Positions 40,509-49,466 are shown, numbered from the stretch's first letter. The stretch is DNA of 64,000 nucleotides from Halosolutus gelatinilyticus (GCF_023028105.1 NZ_CP095491.1:2170001-2234000); one strand, 5' to 3'. The notes: generated by a model not told the origin, from the sequence alone. Numbers and translations are program-made.

Positions 40509-40666
40509 CCGATCACCTCGGCTGCGATCGCGACGGCACCGTTCGTGCCCGCCCCGCGGTGCGGCTCGCGGCCGTACCGAACGCGGTTCTCCCGCACTGT
40601 ACTCACCGCACCCGGTGAAATTCGAGGGTCGGGCGTCGGTTCGTCGAGCGCTCGAGTCGGAACCAT
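40505..40666 (-). CDS. Possible small upstream ORF coupled to DUF6220 gene
   Basis: 53 residues (MVPTRALDEPTPDPRISPGA, then VSTVRENRVRYGREPHRGAG and a short tail ending AEVIG). It is not recognised. Support comes from context only: its TGA overlaps the DUF6220 ATG, and its last codons carry the Shine-Dalgarno for that gene. A T-rich TTATTT about 35 bases upstream may be its box A, slightly far for a leaderless start. It could be a leader ORF controlling the membrane protein, or coincidence. Confidence 0.35.
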   Translation of the reverse strand: MVPTRALDEPTPDPRISPGAVSTVRENRVRYGREPHRGAGTNGAVAIAAEVIG

Positions 40667-40906
40667 AGTCTTCGAGCGGATCGGTGGAACGGCGCGGAAA
40701 TAACCCGGATAGCACAGTTGCCGGAGCAGCGACCGTGCGCAAAGGTTTATACTGCTCCCACGGCGAAGCGACGTATGATCCGGGCGATGTCCCGATCTCA
40801 TCGCGGTTCACAGCCGTCGCGGCGCCCGCTCGCCGGGAGGCGCATTCGATGGGGAAGCGGATCGTAACGCGCGGGTAGCTATCTCACGGACGAAAACGTC
40901 GTACGC

Positions 40907-41659
40907 ATGTCTACGAAAAATTCCCCAGAGACGGAGCACCTCGGCGGACTCCTCGGCCGCTGGATCGGCGCTCCCACGAGAATGCAGACGTATCGGAACC
41001 TCCTGTACGTACTGTTGCTGTTCCCGCGGGGTGTTTTGTATTTCAACGTTCTCGTCGTCGGGTTCGCCACCGGGCTCGGACTCGTCGTCGTTCTCGTCGG
41101 AATTCCGATCGTCGCCGGCGTGCTCGCGGTCGCGACCGGGTTGGCCGCTCTCGAACGGACGCTCGCCCGCGTTTTATTGGACGTCGAGGTTCCGGTCGAT
41201 CGCGTTCCGGACGAACGAGGACTGTGGGGGAGCGTGAAACGGCTCGTAATCGATCTCCGAACGTGGAAGGCCGTCGCGTACCTCGTCAGCGTGTTCGCGT
41301 TCGGGACCGCAGCGTTCGGCGCGATCGCGTCGCTGATGGCGACGTCGTGGAGCTTTCTCACCGCGCCGCTGTACTACGAGGACGCGTCGGTCGTCGCATA
41401 CGGGCCGATTCCGCGCGGCGATTTCACGCTCGACATCCTGTTCGGCTGGGAGACGTTACTGGTCGGACTCCGAACGACGTTCCGGCTCGGTTCGTGGCGG
41501 ATAGAGACCCTTTCCGGTGCGCTGTTCGTCGCCTGTCTCGGGCTCGTCCTCCTGTTTTTCGTGACGTTGCCGCTCGTCAACGCGATCGCGTCGTTGTGGG
41601 GGCGGTACGCCCGGCTCATGCTCACCGTTCCGTGGTACTGGCGGCGGTCGGACGGCTAA
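40907..41659 (+). CDS. Putative sensor (PF13796-type) membrane protein
   Basis: 250 residues with four or more membrane segments. An N-terminal amphipathic part (GGLLGRWIGAPTRMQTYRNL) leads to LLYVLLLFPRGVLYFNVLVV, with 'LL..P.G...F...V' typical of the Sensor domain. This domain in bacteria and haloarchaea usually precedes a histidine kinase or HTH output; here it stands alone with no kinase or HTH. GFATGLGLVVVLVGIPIVAG and the late FVACLGLVLLFFVTLPLVNA are further helices. It sits next to, and in the same direction as, the catabolic cluster but ends before its operator. Confidence 0.75.
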   Translation: MSTKNSPETEHLGGLLGRWIGAPTRMQTYRNLLYVLLLFPRGVLYFNVLVVGFATGLGLVVVLVGIPIVAGVLAVATGLAALERTLARVLLDVEVPVDRVPDERGLWGSVKRLVIDLRTWKAVAYLVSVFAFGTAAFGAIASLMATSWSFLTAPLYYEDASVVAYGPIPRGDFTLDILFGWETLLVGLRTTFRLGSWRIETLSGALFVACLGLVLLFFVTLPLVNAIASLWGRYARLMLTVPWYWRRSDG

Positions 41660-41708
41660 CAACGGCCGAGCGGGATACGGCTCGCTCCATCGTCGCGACG
41701 GCGATGGT

Positions 41709-41724
41709 TTTACCACTTGGTAAA
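41709..41724. promoter_or_regulatory. Catabolic-cluster operator 1
   Basis: TTTACCACTTGGTAAA, a perfect 6-4-6 palindrome of the form TTTAC-N-N4-GGTAAA also seen at 43788 and 49420. It lies 82 bases before the CoA-transferase ATG. The gap is longer than at the other two sites; an untranslated leader may be present. Confidence 0.6.
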
Positions 41725-41806
41725 GGAATTGTGAGGTATGGGACAGTTGAGCCGTCCGACACAGCAAGCAGTCCGACTATCGAGTACGCGATACTGACGT
41801 AGAACC

Positions 41807-43027
41807 ATGCCACGAGACGGAAAAATACTGGACGGTCTAACGGTTCTGGATCTCTCCACGTTCGTCACCGGCGGATTTTGTTCCGCGATGCTCGCGAATC
41901 AGGGTGCGGACGTTATCAAGATCGAGCAGCCGGCGTACGGCGACGCGATTCGCCACTCGGGACCGCCGTTCGTCGACGGTGAATCGCCGTACTACTGGAC
42001 GGTAAATTACGGGAAGCGGAGCCTCGAACTCGATCTGAAAAATCCGCGAGCCACGGCGGCGCTGTACGATCTCGTCGAAGACGCGGACGTCTTCGTTCAG
42101 AACTTCCGGCCGGGGACCGCGGAGCGCCTCGGCGTCGATTACGAGTCCATCGCGGACCGCAACGAGGACATCATTTACCTCGCGGTCTCCGCGTTCGGAC
42201 AGACCGGCCCGTGGCGGGAGCGGTCCGGGTACGACTTGCTTATTCAGGGGCTGAGCGGGATCATGAGCGTCACGGGCGAGGAGGGCGGGCAGCCGGTAAA
42301 GGTCGGCCTCCCGGTGACGGATCTCGTCACCGCGATGTGGGGCGCGTTCGGCGTCGCGACGGCGCTGTACCGGAGGGAGCTGACCGGAGACGGCGAGTAC
42401 ATCGATCTCGGAATGCTGGAATCGGTGCTTCCGTGGCTCACCAAACAGGCCGGGCAGGTTTTCGCCGGGAACGAACCGAAACGGATGGGGACGAAGGATC
42501 CGGTGCTCGCGCCGTACCAGACGTTCGAGACCGCGGACGGCTACCTCAACGTCTGCATCCTCAACGAGAAGCTCTGGTGGGAGCTCTGCGAGGTGATCGA
42601 TCGCCCGGATCTGCCGGCCGACGACCGCTTCGAGACGAACGCCGACCGCGTCGACCACATCGCGGAGCTCGAAACGGAGCTCGAAAACACGCTCCGGACG
42701 AAGACGACCGACGAGTGGATCGAGATCATCGCCGAGGACGGCGGCGTTCCGGCGGGTCCCGTGTTCGACATCGAGGAGGCGCTGCACAACCCGCAGACCG
42801 ATGCTCGCGGTGCGGTGACCGAGATCGAACACCCGGAACTCGGCGACGTCCCCGTGATCGAACACCCGCTGAAGTTCGATCGCGCCCGGAGCGGGTTCGA
42901 GCGTGCGCCGCCGCTCCTCGGCGAACACAACCGCGAGGTGTTTCGGGAACTGGGGTACCCGGAGGCGAAACTCGACGAGATGGAAGCGGCCGGCGTCTTC
43001 GAAAGCGCACCCGACGAGGACGACTGA
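41807..43027 (+). CDS. CaiB/BaiF-family (class III) CoA transferase
   Basis: 406 residues. The family opening GLTVLDLSTFVTGGFCSAML, followed by ANQGADVIKIEQPAYGDAIR, has the 'G..VLDLS....GP..S..LA..GA.VIK.E' pattern, and ALYDLVEDADVFVQNFRPGT with 'F.PG...RLG..Y' follows. The catalytic Asp region is in GQPVKVGLPVTDLVTAMWGA (formyl-CoA transferase Asp169 equivalent). Class III enzymes move CoA between organic acids; here the likely substrates are products of the nearby hydrolases, but they are not identified. It opens the cluster and faces the TetR gene tail to tail. Confidence 0.88.
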   Translation: MPRDGKILDGLTVLDLSTFVTGGFCSAMLANQGADVIKIEQPAYGDAIRHSGPPFVDGESPYYWTVNYGKRSLELDLKNPRATAALYDLVEDADVFVQNFRPGTAERLGVDYESIADRNEDIIYLAVSAFGQTGPWRERSGYDLLIQGLSGIMSVTGEEGGQPVKVGLPVTDLVTAMWGAFGVATALYRRELTGDGEYIDLGMLESVLPWLTKQAGQVFAGNEPKRMGTKDPVLAPYQTFETADGYLNVCILNEKLWWELCEVIDRPDLPADDRFETNADRVDHIAELETELENTLRTKTTDEWIEIIAEDGGVPAGPVFDIEEALHNPQTDARGAVTEIEHPELGDVPVIEHPLKFDRARSGFERAPPLLGEHNREVFRELGYPEAKLDEMEAAGVFESAPDEDD

Positions 43028-43102
43028 CGGTTGCTGGTCGGGCGCCCCGGTCGCAAACCGCCGTTCGGCAGATCGAACGGAGATCCGAACCGACGAACCG
43101 CC

Positions 43103-43723
43103 TTACGTGTCTTCGTCGACGCACAGCGAGTCGAGGATAAACTCGTCGATCGCCCGGCGAGCTTCCTCGGGCGCGTCCTCGTGACCGAGTGAGATCCGCC
43201 GGCCGCGCGCGGCGTGGATCACGTCCGTAATGAGTTGCCCCATCCGCTTGGCGTCGACCTCTTCGAACAGCCCTCGTTCGATCCCGTCGTCGACGACCTC
43301 GACGATGCTCCCTCGGATCCGATCGTAGTGTTCGTTGAAAATGTCCCGGTGTTGCCCGTCGTTTTGCGCGTGCGTGTACAGTTCGTGGTACACTTTCATG
43401 CGATCCCAATGCGTGAACTCGCTGAATTCCGGACCGAACAGACACTGGTCGATTCGCGCGTCGAGTTCCGTCCGAGGGTCCGCGTCCGCGTCCACTTCGA
43501 CGCTTCCCTCGTACTGGTCGATGATATATTCTAAAAAGGACGACATCAGGTCGTACTTCCCGTCGAAGTGATAGTGAATAACCTGCCGGGTCAGTTCCAT
43601 CTCCTCTCCGATGTGACGCATCCTGAGATCCTTGTATCCGTGCTTGCTCAGCGCACGGAACGTGGCCTCCATGATCACCTCCCGCGTGTCTTTGGAGGAG
43701 ACTTTCCCGTCGGGTTCGCTCAT
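43103..43723 (-). CDS. TetR-family regulator of the catabolic cluster
   Basis: 206 residues from the ATG at 43723 (MSEPDGKVSSKD), a start supported by TTATAT (complement of 43747-43752) 26 bases upstream. The N-terminal HTH is clear: TREVIMEATFRALSKHGYKD, LRMRHIGEEMELTRQVIHYH, then FDGKYDLMSSFLEYII. The C-terminal part is helical and acidic, with a dimerisation/ligand domain of unknown effector. It is divergently transcribed from the amidohydrolase gene; the shared region contains the palindrome at 43788-43803. That the palindrome set is its operator is inferred from position and symmetry. Confidence 0.85.
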   Translation of the reverse strand: MSEPDGKVSSKDTREVIMEATFRALSKHGYKDLRMRHIGEEMELTRQVIHYHFDGKYDLMSSFLEYIIDQYEGSVEVDADADPRTELDARIDQCLFGPEFSEFTHWDRMKVYHELYTHAQNDGQHRDIFNEHYDRIRGSIVEVVDDGIERGLFEEVDAKRMGQLITDVIHAARGRRISLGHEDAPEEARRAIDEFILDSLCVDEDT

Positions 43724-43787
43724 ATCGACATTCCGTCTGAGAGCTATATAATTCGATTGCTCCCGTACCGCGTACCGTGCCGAAAGT

Positions 43788-43811
43788 TTACTGAGCGGTA
43801 AATTTTTACCC
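43788..43811. promoter_or_regulatory. Catabolic-cluster operator 2 with overlapping box A
   Basis: TTTACTGAGCGGTAAA (43788-43803) has the same TTTAC-N-N4-GGTAAA form as the other two sites. TTTTTA at 43804-43809 follows directly and is centred about 30 bases before the amidohydrolase ATG, so a bound protein would block the TATA element. A second, weaker half-site TTTACC begins at 43806. Confidence 0.65.
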
Positions 43812-43836
43812 TCTTGGTCAGACTGTTGTACTGCGC

Positions 43837-45192
43837 ATGTCACAGACACTCATACGGGGCGGGACGATCGTCTCCCTCGATCCGGAAATCGGGCAGGTAG
43901 ACGACGGGGACGTCATGATCGAAGGCGGCGAAATCGTCGAAATCGGTCGCGGCCTGACCGCGTCGAACGCCGAGGTCATCGACGCGGAGAGCCACATCGT
44001 CCTGCCGGGATTCGTCGACTCGCACATTCACCTCGCACAGACCCAAGTCAGGGGTATCGCCGGGGACTGGTCGCTCATGGGTGAATACTTCGATCACATG
44101 CTCGGCAATATCACCGGGCTCTACCAGCCCGAAGACATGTACCTCGGCGGCCTCTTCGGCGCGCTGGAGAAGCTCTATACGGGGACGACCACGGCCCTGG
44201 ACTGGTCGTATCCCAACTCGCTCGAACACGGCGAACGGGCCGTCGACGCGCTTCAGGATGCTGGATTGCGCGCGGTGTACACCTACGGCCCGCCGGGTGA
44301 CGACGCGGCGAAGTGGTGGTTCAACAGCGATGTCGGCCTCCCCCAACAGAACATCCGCGAGCTCTACACCGAGAAGATCCGCGACGACGACCTGCTCAAC
44401 CCGGCGCTCGGGCTTCGGGGGCCGGATTTCTGTACCGACGAGACAGCCCGCAACGACATGGAACTGGCGCGAGAGATGGGGGCGCTCGCGACCATTCACA
44501 TGGGTGCCGCGCTGTGGCCGTCGTCGGTCTACGGTGAGGACTACCAGGGCTTCGGCTGCATCCAGGACATGCTCGGGCCGGACGTCAACATCGCCCACGG
44601 CAACCACTTCTCGCAGGAGGACATCCAGCACGCGGTCGACGCCGGCGCGTCCTTCTCGTCGACACCGGAGGTCGAGATGCAGATGGGCCACGGCATCCCC
44701 GTCACGGGGAAGGTGCTCGAGGCCGGCGGGCGCCCGACCTGGGGCGTCGACGTTTGCTCGAACATCAGCAGCGATATGGGCAGCCAGATGCGGGTCGGCA
44801 TGCAGGTCCAGCGGATGTTCGACAACCAGGAGATCCTGGAGGGCAACGAGGAGGTCGCCGAGGTGAGCATCACCTGCCGTGACACCCTCGAGATGGCCAC
44901 CATCGAGGGCGCGAAGGCCCTCGGCATGGAGGACGAGATCGGGACGCTCACGCCCGGCAAGCGGGCCGACGTCATCATGCTGCGGGAGGACGACTTCCTG
45001 ACCGCGCCGTCGCACGACCCGATCCAGACCGTCGTCTTCCAGTCCGACCCCTCGCACATCGACACGGTGCTGGTCGACGGCGAGGTCGTCAAACGGGATG
45101 GCGAACTGCTGAACCCCCTCGTCGACGAGGAGTTCGACCGGTTCGTCCAGTCCGGGCGGCGGCTGATCGACGAGGCCGGTTTGGAGCTGTAA
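43837..45192 (+). CDS. Metal-dependent amidohydrolase/deaminase (TrzN/SsnA-like)
   Basis: 451 residues of the cyclic amidohydrolase superfamily (aminohydrolases acting on N-heterocycles such as melamine, atrazine, 8-oxoguanine and methylthioadenosine). The metal-binding HxH is in LPGFVDSHIHLAQTQ (about residue 59), then the His in TIHMGAALWP, HGNHFS, and the Asp in WGVDVCSNISSD. The C-terminal IGTLTPGKRADVIMLREDD is the usual end of the composite barrel. The exact substrate cannot be inferred. It lies under operator 2 and is followed by the FAH-family gene 94 bases on, in the same direction. Confidence 0.85.
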   Translation: MSQTLIRGGTIVSLDPEIGQVDDGDVMIEGGEIVEIGRGLTASNAEVIDAESHIVLPGFVDSHIHLAQTQVRGIAGDWSLMGEYFDHMLGNITGLYQPEDMYLGGLFGALEKLYTGTTTALDWSYPNSLEHGERAVDALQDAGLRAVYTYGPPGDDAAKWWFNSDVGLPQQNIRELYTEKIRDDDLLNPALGLRGPDFCTDETARNDMELAREMGALATIHMGAALWPSSVYGEDYQGFGCIQDMLGPDVNIAHGNHFSQEDIQHAVDAGASFSSTPEVEMQMGHGIPVTGKVLEAGGRPTWGVDVCSNISSDMGSQMRVGMQVQRMFDNQEILEGNEEVAEVSITCRDTLEMATIEGAKALGMEDEIGTLTPGKRADVIMLREDDFLTAPSHDPIQTVVFQSDPSHIDTVLVDGEVVKRDGELLNPLVDEEFDRFVQSGRRLIDEAGLEL

Positions 45193-45286
45193 CCGGGCGT
45201 ACCCGCCCGGCGAACGCGCGCGAGCCGAACGCGGCGGGTGGACCAACAGATATGAGCCGATACGTACCGAGCGGAGACACGTTAAT

Positions 45287-46174
45287 ATGAGACTCGGACA
45301 ATACAGCACGACGGACGGAGCACAGGACTGGGTCGGAGCGAAGACGGACGACCGGACGGTCGTCAACCTCGTCGAAGCCGGCGCCGCCGCCGGCGTCGAG
45401 ATTCCGCGCGAGAGCACCGACCTGCTGGCCGAGTGGGAGTGGCGGCGCAAGACCGAACTGGCCGTCGAGTACGCCGAGCAGACCGGGGTGGGCGTCCGGG
45501 ACGTCGACGACGTGGACCGACTCGCACCGATAACGGATCCGGAGAAGGTGGTGTGCGTCGGCCTCAATTACCGGGATCACGCCGAGGAAGGCGACAACCC
45601 CATTCCCGACGAGCCCGTGCTCTTCTCGAAGTTTCCTACGACGGTGACCGGTCCGGGGAGCACGATCACCTGGGATCCAGATCTCACGGAGAAGGTCGAT
45701 TACGAGGCGGAACTGGTCGTCGTGATCGGTCGCGAGACGCGGCGGGTCGATCGGGAGGACGCGTTCGATCACGTCGCCGGCTATCTGGTCGGCAACGACG
45801 TCTCCGCACGGGACCTCCAGCACGGCGACGGCCAGTGGGTTCGCGGGAAAAGCCTCGATACGTTCGCGCCGATCGGTCCGGAGCTCGTGACGACAGACGA
45901 GGTGGACGACCCCCACGACCTCGACATCTGGGCCGAGGTGAACGGGGAGCGCCTGCAGGAGTCGTCCACGTCGAGCCTGATCTTCGGCGTCGACGACCTG
46001 GTGTCGTTTTGCAGTCAGGCGTTTACGCTCAAGCCGGGCGATCTCATCTTTACCGGAACGCCCCCCGGAGTGGGCGTCTACCGGGAGCCGCCGGTGCTCC
46101 TCGACGATGGCGACAGCGTGACGATCGGGATCGATGGAATCGGCGAATTGACGAACGACTGTAGGTGCGGGTAA
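45287..46174 (+). CDS. Fumarylacetoacetate hydrolase-family protein
   Basis: 295 residues. The FAH C-terminal domain is complete: KVVCVGLNYRDHAEEGDNPI, then EPVLFSKFPTTVTGPGSTIT, VDYEAELVVVIGRETRRVDR (metal-binding E-x-E), GYLVGNDVSARDLQHGDGQW, LDTFAPIGPELVT and FTLKPGDLIFTGTPPGVGVY. The family hydrolyses or hydrates C-C bonds in beta-diketo or 2-keto-enol acids, or decarboxylates them. It most likely works on a ring-opened product of the cluster. The N-terminal about 65 residues are the small accessory domain. It is probably co-transcribed with the amidohydrolase. Confidence 0.88.
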   Translation: MRLGQYSTTDGAQDWVGAKTDDRTVVNLVEAGAAAGVEIPRESTDLLAEWEWRRKTELAVEYAEQTGVGVRDVDDVDRLAPITDPEKVVCVGLNYRDHAEEGDNPIPDEPVLFSKFPTTVTGPGSTITWDPDLTEKVDYEAELVVVIGRETRRVDREDAFDHVAGYLVGNDVSARDLQHGDGQWVRGKSLDTFAPIGPELVTTDEVDDPHDLDIWAEVNGERLQESSTSSLIFGVDDLVSFCSQAFTLKPGDLIFTGTPPGVGVYREPPVLLDDGDSVTIGIDGIGELTNDCRCG

Positions 46175-46500
46175 TCCCCTTCCCTGACGATACGTCGCTC
46201 GGGGCCGCCATCCCGGTCCCGAGTGGATGACGTCGCTGTCGAAGAACTGTGCGGATCTATTGCCGTCAGTTATGTTCTATAACTGGTGATTTGCCAGCCT
46301 CGTGCTGAATGCAGGACGCGTATTCATCGCGCCACTATTCGAGTAGACCGGCACTTCGAAGGGACAGAACGGCGATTCTCATCCGATCGGCTCGATAGTC
46401 CGGTTCAGACGAAACGGTTCCTCGCGGTATTTGGTACTATCCGGAGTAGGCCGTCGCGCTCGACGAACCGCTCTTCGCGGCGCCACACGCCATTGCTCGG
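46175..46500. other. Intergenic region between convergent genes
   Basis: About 325 bases between the FAH-family and symporter genes. A Ser/Arg-rich ORF at 46286 is not credible and nothing else is seen. Confidence 0.5.
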
Positions 46501-47997
46501 TCAATCATCCGTGGATGGCGCGTCGACATCGGTATCGCTCGCCAGCAGATCCCGTTGCGTTAACCGATTCATGTCACGCGTCGCCGCACGCCGGATCTCC
46601 TCAACTGTGAACGTCTCACTGCCGAACCGTGTGTAGCTGAGTACGGCGATCGTAATCAGTGCAGCGAGCGTTCCCGGGACCGCCGCTTCAACCGATCCCT
46701 CGCCGAAGAATTCGGGTTCCCCGAGGAGAAACCGCCAGATGACGAAGACCGTTCCGCCGACGAGAAAGCCGGGGAAGCCGGCTCGCCGATCGGTGTGCTG
46801 CCAGAATAACGCGAGCACGCCCGCGAATAACACCGACATGACGCCCATCCCGAGGTTGTCGATGACGACGATTTCGACGCCACTGAGCGCGATGACCGCA
46901 GCGCCGATCCCGAAGAGCAGAATCACCAGCCGCGTAACTCGCACGAGGTGCGTCTGAGAAACGTTCTCTACGCCTCCACGCCACGGGATGTAGATATCGT
47001 TTACGAAGGTGGTCGCCCCGGCGAGCAGCATCGAGTCGGCCCCGCTCATCACCGCTCCGACAGCAGCGGCCAGCAGAATCCCGCCGAGAACAGGATGCAT
47101 GGCGTTTTGCAGCGTCCAAGCGAACGCCATCGAGGAATCGACCCCGCCCCCCTGTGCATACGCGATCAGCCCCGCGGTAGCGGTCAGGATACCGTAGCCG
47201 CTGATGGCGAGACCGGAGAGAAAGACGCCCCGCTTGGCGGTGTCGGCGTCTTTCGCCGACCACGTCCGTTGGAGGAGGTGTTGCTGTGCGCCGGCGACGG
47301 TGATATACAGGAGGTACCACGTCCCGATCTGGATGAGTCCCACGCCAAACCAGTCGGTGTGCCCCGACGGGACGCCGTTTGTGACTGCGCTGACGCCGCC
47401 AGCGTTTGCGAGCGCAACCGGTATCGCGACAGCCATGCCGACGATGATGATGATCCCGTGGAGCGTATCCGCCCATGCGACCGAATTCATCCCGCCCCAG
47501 ACGGTGATGCCGACGAAGACGAAGGTGCTCATCCAGAACGCCACGTTAAGCGGGATCTCGGTGACCGTCGCGATGATGGTCGCCATGCCGATCGTCTGGC
47601 CCGCTGTCAACGCGATCTGTCCGATCACCGTGGCGATGGCCGCGAAGTATTTCGTAGACGATCCGAAGACACGCCCCAAGAGTTCCGGGACGCTGACGAC
47701 ATTGAACGCGTAGAGATAGCCGATTACCAGCGATATCGTGATCCAGGCGATCCCCTGGGTCATCGCGTACCACTGGGCGCTGATGCCGTCGAGGAACGCC
47801 TTCTGTGCGATTCCCATGGTGAGGCCCCCACCGACGAACGTGGCAAAATACGTCATCGTGAAGGGGATCAGACCGAGATTCTTACCCGCGAGCGTAAACT
47901 CGACGTAGCTCGCGTCCGCCCCTCGCCCGTACCACCAGGCGATCAAGATCGTGATCACGAAATAGGCGATCATCGCCGCGATTAGCGGATCGATCAT
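46501..47997 (-). CDS. Sodium:solute symporter (SSS family)
   Basis: 498 residues, 13 membrane segments. The family pattern is clear: IDPLIAAMIAYFVITILIAW with YGRGADASYVEFTLAGKNLG, LIPFTMTYFATFVGGGLTMG, YAFNVVSVPELLGRVFGSST, and AGAQQHLLQRTWSAKDADTA (the 'Q...R..AAK' block), with GAVMSGADSMLLAGATTFVN being the SSS sodium-site signature. It takes up an organic solute with sodium, presumably the substrate of the hydrolases next to it. A separate palindrome, TCGTATG-N4-CATACGA, sits at its start, unlike the TTTAC operators of its neighbours. Confidence 0.88.
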   Translation of the reverse strand: MIDPLIAAMIAYFVITILIAWWYGRGADASYVEFTLAGKNLGLIPFTMTYFATFVGGGLTMGIAQKAFLDGISAQWYAMTQGIAWITISLVIGYLYAFNVVSVPELLGRVFGSSTKYFAAIATVIGQIALTAGQTIGMATIIATVTEIPLNVAFWMSTFVFVGITVWGGMNSVAWADTLHGIIIIVGMAVAIPVALANAGGVSAVTNGVPSGHTDWFGVGLIQIGTWYLLYITVAGAQQHLLQRTWSAKDADTAKRGVFLSGLAISGYGILTATAGLIAYAQGGGVDSSMAFAWTLQNAMHPVLGGILLAAAVGAVMSGADSMLLAGATTFVNDIYIPWRGGVENVSQTHLVRVTRLVILLFGIGAAVIALSGVEIVVIDNLGMGVMSVLFAGVLALFWQHTDRRAGFPGFLVGGTVFVIWRFLLGEPEFFGEGSVEAAVPGTLAALITIAVLSYTRFGSETFTVEEIRRAATRDMNRLTQRDLLASDTDVDAPSTDD

Positions 47998-47999
47998 TC

Positions 48000-48017
48000 T
48001 CGTATGTACTCATACGA
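48000..48017. promoter_or_regulatory. Palindrome at the symporter start
   Basis: TCGTATGTACTCATACGA, a perfect 7-4-7 palindrome beginning three bases before the symporter ATG. A TATAAT element (complement of 48026-48031) lies about 31 bases upstream of the ATG, so a bound protein would cover the transcription start. Confidence 0.6.
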
Positions 48018-48330
48018 CAATGTGCATTATAGCATATGCAGCGTACTATGATACATCTCAAAGATGACTCAGGATACTTCTCGTTCCTGTGAAAGATAAT
48101 CTCGAAGTGATTGATATTACGAGATGCGAAGACTCCGCGCCCGTTTGATGAATCTAGCTGTCGTATTCGGTGCACCGTTTTCGGTAGATTACCCGACTTC
48201 TCGACAGATTATCGGCAGAACACAGGTCAGCATGACATCGAACTCCTCGGCACGGAAGCGACGAAGGTCCCAGGAGAGCGCCCCCGGGTGCGAACGAAGC
48301 CGTTTCCTGAGCGATTTATTTCCCGAACGC
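48018..48330. other. Intergenic region between symporter and TatD-like gene
   Basis: No gene is seen. The left part holds the symporter promoter and the right part is tail to the TatD-like gene. Confidence 0.45.
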
Positions 48331-49335
48331 TCATCTCGCGATGTCGAAGACGTCCCGAGGGTTTTCCCGTACGACCGTCCGGATCGCCTCCTCGTCGATC
48401 CCGTACCGATACAGTTCGAAGATGGCCCGTTTCAGCGCGAAGGGATCCGTCCGGAGGACGTTCGCGCAGTCGGTGTCGATCATGATCCGCTCCGGCCCGT
48501 ACTCGTCGATCGCGTCGGCGACGTCCGCGGCGGTAACGCCGATCAGCCACGAGTGGCCGATGGTGTAACTCAGGTAGCACTCCGTCTCCGCCATGAGGTA
48601 GTCGGTGTTGTTCGGATCTGCGTGCGAGGCGACGACACGTTCGTCGTCCAGATCCGCATCGCGCATCGCTTCGACGTCCAGCTTCACCGCTTCGAGGGCC
48701 GGATTCTCCGCGTCGATCACCGGCTCCTGGCTCAACTCCGCGTTCTTCTCGTATCCTGGAATCCCCATCCCCGGTCGGTACGTTCGACCCGAGTCGGTGG
48801 TCCGGTTCGGGGTATGCAGGATAACCGGCAGGTCGTGATCGTCCGCGAGTTCCATCTGCGCCTGCACGATCGCTCGCTGTTGGTCCACGTCCCAGGCGCT
48901 GACGTGCTGGGACGGCGTGACGCCGGTCTCGCCGATCGCCACGACCTCGTCAAGCGCGCAGTAGTCGTCCATCGCGTCGAGCAACTCGTCCGGGTTCTCG
49001 ATGCGAACGCCCGTATGGATACCGAGGCCGAGTTTGGCCTCGAAGAAGTGGTTGCGTTCGATCGCCGCGCGTCGGTTGATCGCGTCGTCCCAGAGGAAGC
49101 GGACGTCCGCCGCCCTGACCGGCTTGTACGGCGTCCAGTGGTAGCCGGAGGCGACCATCACCATCGCCTCACAGCCGGAGAGGGCGTACCGCTCTCGGTC
49201 GTCCCAGGAGAGCGTGTGGGCGTGATTGTGGACGTCGATCCAGGGTTGGTTGAGAAGCTCCGTCGGCGGGTCGAACGGTTCGTCGTCGAGGTACGCGGCG
49301 TCGGTCGGGCGCTTCGTTGGCGGTGTCGGTGTCAT
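48331..49335 (-). CDS. TatD-like metal-dependent hydrolase
   Basis: 334 residues, TIM-barrel amidohydrolase fold. QPWIDVHNHAHTLSWDD has the HxH, VVAIGETGVTPSQHVS the Glu, DLPVILHTPNRTTDSG and DERVVASHADPNNTDYLMAE the two later His, and ERIMIDTDCANVLRTDPFAL the Asp. The order of ligands is that of TatD and related hydrolases; the spacing between them is longer than in DNase-type TatD. It probably acts on a small amide or lactone in the catabolic cluster. It is divergent from the BNR-repeat gene, with operator 3 between them. Confidence 0.78.
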   Translation of the reverse strand: MTPTPPTKRPTDAAYLDDEPFDPPTELLNQPWIDVHNHAHTLSWDDRERYALSGCEAMVMVASGYHWTPYKPVRAADVRFLWDDAINRRAAIERNHFFEAKLGLGIHTGVRIENPDELLDAMDDYCALDEVVAIGETGVTPSQHVSAWDVDQQRAIVQAQMELADDHDLPVILHTPNRTTDSGRTYRPGMGIPGYEKNAELSQEPVIDAENPALEAVKLDVEAMRDADLDDERVVASHADPNNTDYLMAETECYLSYTIGHSWLIGVTAADVADAIDEYGPERIMIDTDCANVLRTDPFALKRAIFELYRYGIDEEAIRTVVRENPRDVFDIAR

Positions 49336-49419
49336 GGGTTCCGTCGGGTTTCACAGCAGCCACCGTGCTGGACGGTGCGCGGTACCGACTGCTCCGTAGT
49401 CGCCGGCGACACTTAGTGT

Positions 49420-49442
49420 TTTACAGCCTGGTAAACTTTATT
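49420..49442. promoter_or_regulatory. Catabolic-cluster operator 3 with box A
   Basis: TTTACAGCCTGGTAAA (49420-49435) has the same TTTAC-N-N4-GGTAAA form. TTTATT (49437-49442) starts two bases later and is centred about 27 bases before the ATG at 49467. This fixes the start of the BNR gene and places the operator directly against its TATA element. Confidence 0.65.
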
Positions 49443-49466
49443 ATGTGGCGAATTAACATGGAACAC

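Noticed and set aside
41739-41798. 20-codon-sized ORF (MGQLSRPTQQ...) between operator 1 and the CoA-transferase gene as a leader peptide
   Set aside because: No Shine-Dalgarno or box A at the right place, and nothing suggests attenuation.
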